A stretch of DNA of 64,000 nt from Thermococcus alcaliphilus (GTDB taxonomy: Archaea > Methanobacteriota_B > Thermococci > Thermococcales > Thermococcaceae), in the NCBI RefSeq assembly GCF_024054535.1, contig NZ_JAMXLV010000012.1, positions 1 to 64,000 on the forward strand, written 5' to 3'. Position numbers and translations under genes: made by a program. Below the pieces are notes generated by a model that saw only the letters and a list, made by a program, of their open reading frames with translations, was not told the origin of the DNA and did not search any database. The stretch's first letter is position 1; every line of letters begins with the position of its first letter. Shown here in pieces: positions 17,993-26,515 of the stretch.

Positions 17993-18748
17993 ATGACATA
18001 CGTGGCAGTATTGGCAAACATCAATGGGAACTTCCCTGCCCTTGTAAAAGCCCTCGGAAGAATTGAGGAGCTTAAGGAAGAAGGTTATGACATTGAAAAA
18101 TACTACATCCTCGGAAATATAGTTGGGTTGTTCCCCTATCCAAAGGAAGTTCTCGATGTTCTCGATGATCTGATGAAGGACAACCATGTAAAGATAATTC
18201 GCGGAGAATTCGACCAGATAATAGCTATGAGCGATCCACACGCTGAAGGGCCAGATTACATCGACGAACTTGCCCTTGAGCCATACATAAAAGAGGCATT
18301 AAAATACACATGGGAGAAGCTTGGCCATGAAGGAAGGGAGTTCATAAGAGATTTGCCTATATATCTAGTTGACAAAATAGGCAAGAACGACATTTTCGGA
18401 GTTTATGGAAGCCCATTAAATCCCTTCGAGGGTAAGGTTCTTCCAGAACAGCCCACCTCATATTATGAAGCCGTCATGAGACCGGTAAAAGACTACGAAC
18501 TTCTATTAGTAGCATCCCCAAAACTCCCCGTTAATGCCATGACGAGGTACGGAAGGGTAGTATGCCCCGGTAGCATTGGATTCCCACCAGGAAAAGAGCA
18601 TAAGGCAACTTTTGCCCTCATAAATGTTGACAATCTGCACACAAAATTCGTAGAAGTTGAATATGACAAGAAAATCATAGAGGACAAAATCAAAGCAGAA
18701 GGATTGCCAGAGGAGCTCATTAAAATCCTCTATCACGGAAAGGTTTAA
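17993..18748 (+). CDS. metallophosphoesterase-like protein lacking metal ligands
   Basis: A 251-aa protein with the overall layout of the YfcE/ApaH-type calcineurin fold, but with each metal-binding motif altered. The N-terminal DxHGN reads LANINGN, the GDxVG motif reads LGNIVG, GNHD reads RGEFD and GHTHxP reads ASPKLP. Structural landmarks such as LFPYP and VCPGSIGFPP remain. It is therefore probably not a phosphodiesterase and may bind a ligand or partner. A GGGGGTGAT site precedes the ATG. The 3' end overlaps the convergent flippase gene by 29 nt. Confidence 0.75.
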   Translation: MTYVAVLANINGNFPALVKALGRIEELKEEGYDIEKYYILGNIVGLFPYPKEVLDVLDDLMKDNHVKIIRGEFDQIIAMSDPHAEGPDYIDELALEPYIKEALKYTWEKLGHEGREFIRDLPIYLVDKIGKNDIFGVYGSPLNPFEGKVLPEQPTSYYEAVMRPVKDYELLLVASPKLPVNAMTRYGRVVCPGSIGFPPGKEHKATFALINVDNLHTKFVEVEYDKKIIEDKIKAEGLPEELIKILYHGKV

Positions 18749-20042
18749 AGAGCTTGAACACCCTTTTTATTTCTTTTCTGAACATTCCAACGTATACTAC
18801 AAAAACCAACAGCAAGAGAGTTTTTGATAGGAATATCGTGAACTGCAGTAAAACAGCCACAACAAATTGAGCATAAGAGGTGAACGAAACCCCTAACTTC
18901 TTGTTTGCTACGATTGATGTGCCAATTAGTATCGAGAGATATCCTAAAAAGAGCCCGGAGACAGTTCCATATTCTTCAAAGGAACTTATCAAAAGCAACC
19001 AAGCAACGAGAGAAACCACAGCGCCCAAGAGTGCAATGATAGTCCCTTCTTTCACATACCTTGTTGAATTCAGTGCTACTATGCTGGGGTTATAGGCAAT
19101 ATACGTTTCTACAGCTATAAGAGCTAGGTAGAACTCACTGCCCAGACTAAACCCAAAGAGGAGCGACAAAATCTCCCTACCTACAAGTAGAAGGAGAAAA
19201 ATCACCAAAGCCACTAAAAGGGATAGCAACTTTGTAGATTCCTCGGCAAGCCACTTTACATATTCCATCTCATCTTTTCCGTATTTATAGGAATACAGAG
19301 GCATTATCGCTGATTGAAACACCTGGGGCATGTAAGTCAACAAAAATGCCGCAGAGAGCGAGGCGGAAACCACACCGGCAACTTTGGGAGAAGCAAGCCT
19401 CTCGCTTAGAAAATACGGAGCTTGGACAAGAAAAACTCCTGAAATTGTTCCAAGGAATGCAAAGCTGGAATACCTTAGGAGAATTTTAAAAGTCTCGGAG
19501 GTAGGTTTTCCAAAGAGCTTTTCTTTAAGGAGATATAAAAACCCGAAGAGAACTACACCAGAAAGAAGGCTGATATAGGGTAGATAATAGTTTTCCGACA
19601 GAAATCCGCCAATAAATAGCACAAACGCTCCCAGCATTGCATAAGCGTAAATCTCACCTCGATGGAGACCATAAATAAAGCTACGAAACGTTAACTGAAG
19701 CGCCCTTAAAACCGCCAGAAGGGCCAAATAAAAGTTGAAGGGAATTAAAACCAAGCCAATAAAAGGAAAAGAAAATCCCAACGTTGCTATGGATTTTATT
19801 TTTTCTATTTCCCCTTTTCCCAGAAACTCGGAGGCGTACTTCCCCAAAGCAACAGCAAAAAAGCTTAACGGAATGGCCAATAAGAACGCCTGCGATATGA
19901 GTGAATTCACTTTTCCCAGAACTTCAACGCCAAATCTTCTTGAGATAACTATGCTGTAGATAAGCCTGCTGAGACCAAAGAGGGCAAGAGCCACTATACT
20001 AGCTATCGAATGCCGTAACATGACCTTCTTCTCGTAACTCAT
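18720..20042 (-). CDS. polysaccharide/lipid-linked oligosaccharide flippase-like membrane protein
   Basis: A 440-aa protein with about 12-14 hydrophobic segments spread over the whole length, and an N-terminal ASIVALALFGLSRLIYSIVISRRFG resembling the Wzx/MOP superfamily start. Such proteins flip isoprenoid-linked sugars across the membrane. With AglB and the GT39-like enzyme in this window it could belong to surface glycosylation, though it is not clustered with them. The last residues are encoded inside the convergent gene. The substrate is not assignable. Confidence 0.75.
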   Translation of the reverse strand: MSYEKKVMLRHSIASIVALALFGLSRLIYSIVISRRFGVEVLGKVNSLISQAFLLAIPLSFFAVALGKYASEFLGKGEIEKIKSIATLGFSFPFIGLVLIPFNFYLALLAVLRALQLTFRSFIYGLHRGEIYAYAMLGAFVLFIGGFLSENYYLPYISLLSGVVLFGFLYLLKEKLFGKPTSETFKILLRYSSFAFLGTISGVFLVQAPYFLSERLASPKVAGVVSASLSAAFLLTYMPQVFQSAIMPLYSYKYGKDEMEYVKWLAEESTKLLSLLVALVIFLLLLVGREILSLLFGFSLGSEFYLALIAVETYIAYNPSIVALNSTRYVKEGTIIALLGAVVSLVAWLLLISSFEEYGTVSGLFLGYLSILIGTSIVANKKLGVSFTSYAQFVVAVLLQFTIFLSKTLLLLVFVVYVGMFRKEIKRVFKLFKPFRDRGF

Positions 20043-20067
20043 GAAAGAAAAATAAATAGAGCAGAAT

Positions 20068-20367
20068 TTAACCTTTGCGGAACCCTAAATAGAAGCCTGC
20101 AACAAATGCTCCAGTACCTGGTAAAATCCCCACTACTTTATCGGCCAAAGTTAAAGTTGAGGTAGTTGCGCTTTCTGCAAGGTTGAAGAGAGCATCGGTG
20201 TTTATTGTTATAACTCCTTTTTGCTGAAGCCAGAAGAGACTCAACAGATATGCACCTATCAAGGTAAGCACTATTTTTATGAACTTTTTAAGCGCATAAC
20301 CTGTTATAAAGCCAACAACGGCTCCAATTCCCATATCTCCCATTATTCCACCAAAGTCAAGGTTCAT
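20068..20367 (-). CDS. FUN14 family membrane protein
   Basis: A 99-aa protein with about three hydrophobic segments. The N-terminal GGIMGDMGIGAVVGFITGYALKK glycine pattern and the C-terminal PGTGAFVAGFYLGFRKG are characteristic of archaeal FUN14-domain proteins. Function in archaea is unknown. It lies 26 nt upstream of the flippase on the same strand, so co-transcription is likely. Confidence 0.8.
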   Translation of the reverse strand: MNLDFGGIMGDMGIGAVVGFITGYALKKFIKIVLTLIGAYLLSLFWLQQKGVITINTDALFNLAESATTSTLTLADKVVGILPGTGAFVAGFYLGFRKG

Positions 20368-20489
20368 GGTGGCTCACCATTTGTTTTTGAGTTTTTGCAA
20401 TTAAAACCCTTTTGCTTTTGGATTTTATAGCGACAAAATGTTTAAATTATATGAAAACCCAATATTTATAAAGCATAAAAGTTTTAAAG

Positions 20490-20507
20490 ATGAATAATAT
20501 GTATCAT
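20490..20507. promoter_or_regulatory. imperfect palindrome at the padR transcription start
   Basis: ATGA and TCAT arms with AT-rich spacing (20490-20507) lie about 25 nt after a TTTATAAAG TATA box (20464-20472), so they overlap the expected start site of the PadR gene. Self-repression is a reasonable inference, no more. Confidence 0.3.
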
Positions 20508-20521
20508 TGAGGGTGATATAT

Positions 20522-20845
20522 ATGACAACTCCTATGGAGAGACTTAAAGAGAAGATGACAAAGGAAGTTCTGTGGATTTACATACTGAGATTGCTAAAAG
20601 ACAGGCCTATGTACGCATATGAACTCAAAAATGAAATAAGAGAGAGATTTGGATTTGAGCCCGCTACTGTAAGTAGCTATGTGGTGCTTTACAAGCTTGA
20701 ACACGATGGATACGTCACTTCAGAATGGCACGAAAGCGAAACCGGAAAACCCTCAAGGAAATACTACAAGCTTACAGAAAAGGGAGAAAAACTCCTCGAA
20801 GATGGAATAAAATTTATAGAAGAAACATTAAACAAGCTTAAGTAG
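20522..20845 (+). CDS. PadR-family transcriptional regulator
   Basis: A 107-aa winged-helix protein. The recognisable pattern is KEVLWIYILRLLKDRPMYAYELKNEIRERFG (about residues 14-44), then the recognition helix region ATVSSYVVLYKLEHDGYV and the wing SEWHESETGKPSRKYYKLTEKGE. The C-terminal helix (about 88-107) would form the dimer. The start is the ATG 8 nt after GAGGGTGAT. PadR proteins usually repress transport or stress genes in response to small molecules; the target here is unknown. Confidence 0.88.
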   Translation: MTTPMERLKEKMTKEVLWIYILRLLKDRPMYAYELKNEIRERFGFEPATVSSYVVLYKLEHDGYVTSEWHESETGKPSRKYYKLTEKGEKLLEDGIKFIEETLNKLK

Positions 20846-20847
20846 TT

Positions 20848-21006
20848 CTAACGTCCTGCTCCTCCTCTTGGTTCTTTAGCTTTTGGCCTTAGTCCCTTGT
20901 ATCCGCACTTCCTGCACTTCTCTGCTTTCCATGGGTTAGTGGCACCGCATCTCATACATATGTACTTCCTAAATATTCTTGCCTCAGCTTCAGGAAACCT
21001 CGCCAT
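20848..21006 (-). CDS. rpl40e: ribosomal protein L40e
   Basis: A 52-aa zinc-finger ribosomal protein: [27 protein letters not shown] contains the four Cys ligands (CxxC-x10-CxxC). The basic, glycine-rich tail is typical. ATG 21006 gives the normal [12 protein letters not shown] start; upstream in-frame starts would add an unrelated extension. It ends 2 nt from the PadR stop, convergently. Confidence 0.95.
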   Translation of the reverse strand: MARFPEAEARIFRKYICMRCGATNPWKAEKCRKCGYKGLRPKAKEPRGGAGR

Positions 21007-21118
21007 TTTAATCCCTCCATGATCTTGACTGTGTTCACTTACAAGCATTTCTTTTTAAGCTTTACCTTTTTTGAATTACCGAAAGCTTTTTATTCGAACT
21101 TTGCTCTTTCACTTATGA

Positions 21119-21206
21119 GCGGGGGTGCCCGAGCCTGGCCAAAGGGGCCGGACTTAAGATCCGGTGCCGTAGGGCTACGCGGGTTCGAATCCCGTCCCCC
21201 GCACCA
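21119..21206 (+). tRNA. tRNA-Leu (anticodon TAA)
   Basis: Class II tRNA with a long variable arm. Acceptor GCGGGGG/CCCCCGC, anticodon loop CTTAAGA (anticodon TAA), T loop TTCGAAT, discriminator A and encoded CCA. A TTTTTATTC element near 21086 is a plausible TATA box. Confidence 0.95.
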
Positions 21207-21272
21207 TATCTGAAAAAAGCGGACTTTTTTAAGAAAATTTTAACCAAAAAAACAAATAGAAAACTTATGGAC

Positions 21273-21965
21273 TTACTCAACAGAGGCAAAGTACTCCTGG
21301 AGTTCTTGGGCTTTAATTGAAAGTGTTTTTCCATGCTCATTGAAGTTTATTGACTTGACAACTCTAAAGGTAATCTCTCCCTCTTCTAGTTTAACTTCAA
21401 AAACCCTACTTGCGATCTCTTCCGCCTCTTGAACAATATCTTCTCTGATGATGCCCGTGTTCATAAACACAACTCCTGTGCTTTTCTCATATCCCAAAAG
21501 CGGTCTAACCATGCTCCCGAAAAATGCCTCCAACGTTGCCGGGTCTTCTGATAAGAGCTTTATGAGTTTTTCAGTTCCGAGTCCTATTCTAACAAAGTAA
21601 TCATGCTTCTCTGCAAGCTGTTTTAGTATTTTAACAAATTCATTTTTCATGACAGAGGGTTCTAAGGTTAAGGAAATTCTCTCGAGTACGCTTCCAGTAG
21701 TTATTGCCCCACCAAGTTTTATTACCTGCGCCTCATCAATCAACTTGGTGTTTATTCCAGCAAATTTCAAATGAGCTTTGAGCACGTGAAGTTGATCCGC
21801 TATGTCTATTATGATGAAGGGAATGTTCTCTTTCTTTAAATACCGCAGGAGGAGGTAAACTACTAAATGAATTGGCTCGCTTGAGGTGTACTCAACGAGA
21901 ATCAGCTCTCCCCTTTGAATTGTTTTATTGTATTCAAATACCGTCTCTTCAAACTTTTTGGACAT
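21273..21965 (-). CDS. DUF257 family protein (copy 1)
   Basis: A 230-aa protein of the Thermococcales DUF257 family. The diagnostic start is RGELILVEYTSSEPIHLVVYLLLRYL, followed by IIDIADQLHVLKAHLKFAGI and IKLGGAITTGSVLERI. The alternation of hydrophobic strands and helices recalls RecA/KaiC-type folds, but there is no clear Walker A, so ATP binding is doubtful. It lies divergently opposite a paralogue at 22279, with about 310 bp between them. Function unknown. ATG 21974 is an alternative start. Confidence 0.8.
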   Translation of the reverse strand: MSKKFEETVFEYNKTIQRGELILVEYTSSEPIHLVVYLLLRYLKKENIPFIIIDIADQLHVLKAHLKFAGINTKLIDEAQVIKLGGAITTGSVLERISLTLEPSVMKNEFVKILKQLAEKHDYFVRIGLGTEKLIKLLSEDPATLEAFFGSMVRPLLGYEKSTGVVFMNTGIIREDIVQEAEEIASRVFEVKLEEGEITFRVVKSINFNEHGKTLSIKAQELQEYFASVE

Positions 21966-22278
21966 CACAATCATCCCCAGCTCTCTGTTCTATTAAGAAA
22001 TTTAGGTAACTTAAGGTTAAAAATTTTTCCAAACATGCCTTCAAAGGTTTGAATTTCGTACAACCAGATTAAAGATATTCCAGAAATTTGCAGAGAGTTC
22101 GAGACTTCGAGATAGAAACGTGTAAAGAGGATAAAGTTTAATAAGTTCAAGATACAAACTAAAAATATTCGTGAGAAGCTTTTTATAGTTCCACAACTAC
22201 TCATATATAGGATGAATTATTTCAATTTTCAATTTTAAGAATGTTCATATGACAAAATCCAACAGGAGAGTGAGAAAC

Positions 22279-22980
22279 ATGGAAACTTTTGAGAGAGATG
22301 TTTTCAATCAGCTTAGAAAAATAAGAAGGGGAGAAGACGTTTTGGTGGAATATACCTCTTCCGAACCAATCCATCTTATATTCTGTACCGCCATTAACTA
22401 TGCAAAGCAGAGCAATACTAAGGTGCTTCTGGTGGATATACTCGACCAGCTCCACCTCTTAAAGGCTCATCTTGAGCTTGCAGGTATTGACTCGTCTTTT
22501 ATAGAAAACCTGCCGGTAATTAAGTTTGGTGGAGTTATGAAAACGGGCAAAATCCTCAAGAGGATAGAGCTAAAAAGCGAGATCTCCATATGGAGAGAGC
22601 AGTATCTGGAAGCCCTCACGGAGTTTCAAAGAGAAGAAGAGAGCGAATTCGCTATAAGAATTGTTGTGGGAATAGAGAAACTCATAAGGCTCTATGAAGA
22701 TGATCCCAGAGCATTGGAAACGTTTTTCGGAACAATAATACGGCCTTTCCTTGGGGATGAGAAGAGAGTGCTGGTGACGTTGGTTAACACATCCCTCCTA
22801 AACGAAGAAATTCTCCAGGAGTTCAGAGAGCACTCAAGCAGAAGCTTCCTCGTTCAGCTATCGGAAAAGAGGATACACTTCCAAGTAATAAGGTCAGTTG
22901 ATTTTGAGGATTATGGAAAAACCTTCAGCATCGAAGCTCAAGAGCTCCAAGATTCTCTAATTAAATTAAAAAGAGGTTAA
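22279..22980 (+). CDS. DUF257 family protein (copy 2)
   Basis: A 233-aa paralogue of the divergent neighbour. Shared blocks are RRGEDVLVEYTSSEPIHLIF, DILDQLHLLKAHLELAGI, IKFGGVMKTGKILKRIEL, AIRIVVGIEKLIRLYEDDPRALETFFGTIIRPFLG and the C-terminal EDYGKTFSIEAQELQDSL. The start at ATG 22279 follows GGAGAGTGAG and gives nearly the length of copy 1; ATG 22249 is possible. A TATATAGG element near 22203-22210 may be the promoter. The stop overlaps the udp stop through TTAA. Confidence 0.8.
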   Translation: METFERDVFNQLRKIRRGEDVLVEYTSSEPIHLIFCTAINYAKQSNTKVLLVDILDQLHLLKAHLELAGIDSSFIENLPVIKFGGVMKTGKILKRIELKSEISIWREQYLEALTEFQREEESEFAIRIVVGIEKLIRLYEDDPRALETFFGTIIRPFLGDEKRVLVTLVNTSLLNEEILQEFREHSSRSFLVQLSEKRIHFQVIRSVDFEDYGKTFSIEAQELQDSLIKLKRG

Positions 22981-23810
22981 AGCTTCCTCAAACTTGGGAA
23001 CCAGTACTTTTTGCCCTTCTTCTCTTTTTCCTCGTCCCATTCGTGTAGAATTTTGACAGCTTCGCTTGCAACTAATGCCGCCTCCCTTTCTCCGGCTTTT
23101 CCAAACTCATTGGTTATTCGGTTCGCAAAAACCGCACAAACGCAACCTGCCCTAAGACCATAGATGTTCGCGAGGGTGTAAAGGGTAGCCGCTTCCATCT
23201 CAAAGTTCGTAACTTTAGCCTGCCTCAGGTCGTCTATGAGGTGCTTCGCAAAGCTCGGGAAGTAGCCATTTAACCCGGGCCTTGCTTGACCCACATAAAA
23301 GCTGTCAGTAGAGGCTGTAATTCCAACGTGGTATCTAACTCCCAATGTTTCCGCAGCTTCGATTAAGGCTAAGGTAACCTCAATATCGGCGCTTGCTGGG
23401 TATTCAACTCTAACATACTGCTTCGACGTCCCTTCAAGTCTAACAGCTGCTTTCGCTATTATCAAATCACCAATCTCTATCCCGGGCTGGATTGCTCCCG
23501 TCGAGCCTACCCTAATGAAAGTGTCAGCGCCTATTGCTGCTAATTCCTCTATTGCTATTGCCGTTGAAGGCCCTCCTATTCCCGTTGAGGTTACGCTTAT
23601 AGGAACGCCTTTATACTTACCCGTGTGGGTTCTGTACTCCCTGTGGAATGCTATTTCCTTTGCTTCATCCCACAGAGAGCTTATCTTGGGCACCCTCTCA
23701 GGATCACCTGGGAGGAGAACGTAGCGAGCAACATCACCGGGCTTACAGGCTATGTGGTATTGGTACCCCTCTTCCGTTTGAGGCCTATCAGCGGGCATAA
23801 ACTTTTTCAT
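22977..23810 (-). CDS. udp: uridine phosphorylase
   Basis: Phosphorolysis of uridine to uracil and ribose-1-phosphate in pyrimidine salvage. The 277-aa protein has the NP-I fold: LLPGDPERVPKI (phosphate binding), VTSTGIGGPSTAIAIEEL, IRVGSTGAIQPGI, and the NFEMEAATLYTLANI ribose-binding Glu-Met-Glu block. The start gives MKKFMPADRPQ after GGTGAGGGA. Substrate preference (uridine versus other nucleosides) rests on similarity alone. Confidence 0.9.
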   Translation of the reverse strand: MKKFMPADRPQTEEGYQYHIACKPGDVARYVLLPGDPERVPKISSLWDEAKEIAFHREYRTHTGKYKGVPISVTSTGIGGPSTAIAIEELAAIGADTFIRVGSTGAIQPGIEIGDLIIAKAAVRLEGTSKQYVRVEYPASADIEVTLALIEAAETLGVRYHVGITASTDSFYVGQARPGLNGYFPSFAKHLIDDLRQAKVTNFEMEAATLYTLANIYGLRAGCVCAVFANRITNEFGKAGEREAALVASEAVKILHEWDEEKEKKGKKYWFPSLRKL

Positions 23811-23842
23811 TTCCCTCACCCCCACATGAATTTTGGAAAAGG

Positions 23843-23853
23843 GATATATAAAT
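23843..23853. promoter_or_regulatory. divergent TATA element (udp / thrC)
   Basis: GATATATAAAT lies between two opposite genes. It is about 30 nt before the thrC ATG and, on the other strand, about 33 nt before the udp ATG, so one symmetric TATA sequence may serve both. Confidence 0.5.
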
Positions 23854-23880
23854 GAAATCCCTACTGCAAAGGGTGAGAAG

Positions 23881-24927
23881 ATGCTAAAGTGTCTAAGATG
23901 CGGAAGGACTTATGAAGGCTTTAAAATTATGTGCGAATGCGGAGGAGTTCTTGAATACATTGAGGAAAGGGAAGGTAGTTTTAAGGGGTTGCTGAGAGAA
24001 GAATTCCTAGACGTGAGGAGGTACCTCAGTTTCTTACCCCTAAAAGAGGAGTTTTTGCCAAAGTTGACGCTCCCAATAACTCCAATAGTTGGGAGAAAAA
24101 TCGAAGGGGTCAACGTTTTCTTCAAGCTTGAATACCTAATGCCCAGCGGTTCCTTCAAGGACAGGGGCACTTACGTAACCCTTGCAAAGCTGAAGGAAGA
24201 GGGCATAAGGGATGTAACACTTGACTCTTCAGGAAATGCAGCGTTGAGTTTGGCGCTCTTCGCAAAAAGTGAAGGGATAAATGCCCATATCTTCATTCCA
24301 AAACACACAAGTGAAGGAAAAAAGAGACTTCTAAAACTATTAGAGGCAGAGGTTCATGAGGTTGAGGGATCACGAATGGAAGTGCATGAAAGGGCAAGAA
24401 GCTTTCGGGAGGGAATTTACATATCGCACTGGTACAACCCCTATTTCATTGAAGGCACAAAAACAATAGCTTATGAGGTTTATGAGCAGATAGGAAGTGT
24501 GGACTACGCGTTAGCACCCACCGGAAGTGGGACTCTATTTTTGGGTCTCTATAAAGGGTTTAAAGATTTGGAGGCATTTGAAGAAGCAAGAATTCCAAGA
24601 ATGATCGCCGTCCAAGGAAGAGGATATGAAAGCCTATGCAAGAGAAGTAAAGAAAAAAGCAGACTTGCAGAAGGGATAGCTATTCCAGAACCCCCCAGAA
24701 GGGAACAGATGCTCAAAGCCCTAAAAGAGAGCAATGGAGCATGTGTTTCTGTGGGAGACGAAGAGATAGCAGAGGCTATAAAAGAGCTTATTTCTATGGG
24801 CTTTTTAGTCGAACCAACGTCAGCAACAGCCTATGCTGCATTTAAGTTACTCTTAGAGGAGGGTTATTTTGAAAAAGGCACAAAAGTGCTCATTCCCCTT
24901 ACCGGTTCTGGGCTGAAAAGCGTTTAA
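23881..24927 (+). CDS. thrC: threonine synthase
   Basis: Converts O-phosphohomoserine to threonine with PLP. The 348-aa protein begins with a zinc-ribbon-like CLRCGRTYEGFKIMCECGG, followed by the fold-type II PLP domain: MPSGSFKDRGTYV holds the PLP lysine (about residue 97), LDSSGNAALSLALFAKSEG is the substrate loop and APTGSGTLFLGLYKG the phosphate-binding loop. The ATG follows GGGTGAGAAG. The stop codon is immediately followed by the CCA end of the convergent tRNA-Cys. Confidence 0.9.
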   Translation: MLKCLRCGRTYEGFKIMCECGGVLEYIEEREGSFKGLLREEFLDVRRYLSFLPLKEEFLPKLTLPITPIVGRKIEGVNVFFKLEYLMPSGSFKDRGTYVTLAKLKEEGIRDVTLDSSGNAALSLALFAKSEGINAHIFIPKHTSEGKKRLLKLLEAEVHEVEGSRMEVHERARSFREGIYISHWYNPYFIEGTKTIAYEVYEQIGSVDYALAPTGSGTLFLGLYKGFKDLEAFEEARIPRMIAVQGRGYESLCKRSKEKSRLAEGIAIPEPPRREQMLKALKESNGACVSVGDEEIAEAIKELISMGFLVEPTSATAYAAFKLLLEEGYFEKGTKVLIPLTGSGLKSV

Positions 24928-25002
24928 TGGAGCCGGGAGGGGGATTCGAACCCCCGTAAAGCGGATCTGCAGTCCGCCGCCTCACCTCTAGGCTATCCCG
25001 GC
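24928..25002 (-). tRNA. tRNA-Cys (anticodon GCA)
   Basis: Acceptor GCCGGGA/TCCCGGC, anticodon loop CTGCAGA (anticodon GCA), T loop TTCGAAT, discriminator T as expected for Cys, encoded CCA. It lies 22 nt downstream of tRNA-Ser and is probably co-transcribed with it. Confidence 0.95.
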
Positions 25003-25024
25003 ATTTTACCCGAAGAAGATATTT

Positions 25025-25111
25025 TGGCGCCGCGGCGGGGATTTGAACCCCGGAGGGACCACGCCCACCGGCTTAGCAGGCCGGCGCCCTACCAGGCTAG
25101 GCTACCGCGGC
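25025..25111 (-). tRNA. tRNA-Ser (anticodon GCT)
   Basis: Class II tRNA with an extended variable arm. Acceptor GCCGCGG/CCGCGGC, anticodon stem CCGGC/GCCGG with loop CTGCTAA (anticodon GCT), discriminator G and CCA. A TTTAAAT element at 25142-25148 lies about 30 nt upstream. Confidence 0.95.
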
Positions 25112-25175
25112 ACGTCCAACATTAAGGAGTTTGGGAGGGTATTTAAATCTTTCGCAAAAGGCAACGCCGAGGATA

Positions 25176-25185
25176 GATATAAATA
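25176..25185 (+). promoter_or_regulatory. TATA box of nreA
   Basis: GATATAAATA lies about 28 nt before the ATG at 25209, so the message is probably nearly leaderless. Confidence 0.5.
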
Positions 25186-25208
25186 CCTCTGCTCTCTATT
25201 TAAAACTG

Positions 25209-26435
25209 ATGGAGCTCTTTAACTCAAAGCTGTGTGCTTTATGCAAAGGGAGGAAACTCCTGTGTGGAAGGCCTACGTGCCCAATTCTCGAACGCTTTAG
25301 GGTAGTCAAGAATGTAGAACATAAGATAAACCGTAGAGAGATTTTTGGCTCATCTCCCCCAAGCATATTTGTTGGCGAATACGGCTATCCCAAAGTCCGT
25401 ATCGGGCCCCTCGTTCCTCCAATAGAGGGAAACACTTCCCATCTCGACAGTCCTCTAAAATGGGAGAACAAAACAATAAGGGATATCCTCTACTATCGCT
25501 CTCTTCTTGTCATGGGGGAGATGAAAGCAGATGTTAACGTGAGAAAAAGCGAAAGAATCCTTGAAGAAGTTCAAGAGCTGGCAATGTCGGTAAAGCCCGT
25601 GGACAGCGAGATTCTCCTCAAAAAGAGACCAGTTCTAAAAGTTCTTCCAAGTGAATTTGCTCCCCCAGTAGGGCCAAAGGCAGAGCTCCTAGACTTTGAG
25701 CTCACGGAAAACCCAAAAATACCGAGGAAAACGGATTACGTAGTTAGTGATGAACTAAAAGCCGAACAGGCAATAATGCGACTCTACAACTGGGGCTTTG
25801 ATGAGTACTACATAATAAGACTCCTCTCTGCAGGACTTTTGGGCATTAACAGAAAGCTCGTTCCGACAAGGTGGAGCATCACAGCTGTGCAGGATACCAT
25901 AGGTAAAAAACTAAGGAAAGAAATCCTGCATTATGAGCCCATAAACGAATTTGAGCTCTACTTTTACGAATTCTTGGGGAACAGATATGCTGTGCTTTTG
26001 ATGCCCGAAACTTACGCCTTTGAACTTTTGGAGGTATGGCTCAAAGGCTCTTTGTTTGGAAGCGACGAACCCGAAGTAATCCATGACTATGAGGACTTTC
26101 GCGGTATTAAGGGGTACGCTGAAGAGACCACAGGAGCGTATTATGCCGCCCGTTTGAGTGTTCTTGAAAGCCTTAGGAAAAGAAGAAGGCAGGCAAGAAT
26201 AATAGTGTTCAGGGAAGTAACTCCAAAGTACTACGCTCCCGTAGGTGTGTGGCAGATAAGGGTGGGAGTAAAGAAAGCTATGGAGAACCCGATAGGAAGA
26301 TTTAGCACACTTCAGGAAGCCTTCAATGAACTCAGAAAATTCCTTGAGCTAAAGCTTGAGAAATACCTAGAAAAAAGCTGGATTCTGAGGATGAGAAAGC
26401 AGAGGACACTCGACTATTACTTTAATCCTCATTAA
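25209..26435 (+). CDS. nreA: DNA repair protein NreA
   Basis: A 408-aa member of the archaeal Nre family, linked genetically to DNA repair in Haloferax. The N-terminus carries a putative zinc site, CALCKGRKLLCGRPTCP (about 9-25). The family block PSIFVGEYGYPKVRIGPLVPP follows. The extreme C-terminus, QRTLDYYF, is a classic PCNA-interacting (PIP) motif. The ATG is placed just after the predicted transcript start; longer in-frame starts would run into the promoter. Confidence 0.92.
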   Translation: MELFNSKLCALCKGRKLLCGRPTCPILERFRVVKNVEHKINRREIFGSSPPSIFVGEYGYPKVRIGPLVPPIEGNTSHLDSPLKWENKTIRDILYYRSLLVMGEMKADVNVRKSERILEEVQELAMSVKPVDSEILLKKRPVLKVLPSEFAPPVGPKAELLDFELTENPKIPRKTDYVVSDELKAEQAIMRLYNWGFDEYYIIRLLSAGLLGINRKLVPTRWSITAVQDTIGKKLRKEILHYEPINEFELYFYEFLGNRYAVLLMPETYAFELLEVWLKGSLFGSDEPEVIHDYEDFRGIKGYAEETTGAYYAARLSVLESLRKRRRQARIIVFREVTPKYYAPVGVWQIRVGVKKAMENPIGRFSTLQEAFNELRKFLELKLEKYLEKSWILRMRKQRTLDYYFNPH

Positions 26436-26515
26436 TTACCATAAGGTAACTTTTATATAATGCGATTGTCTAATCACATATGGAGTTTTTCACATTCTAA
26501 GGGAAGTGAAGCCAC

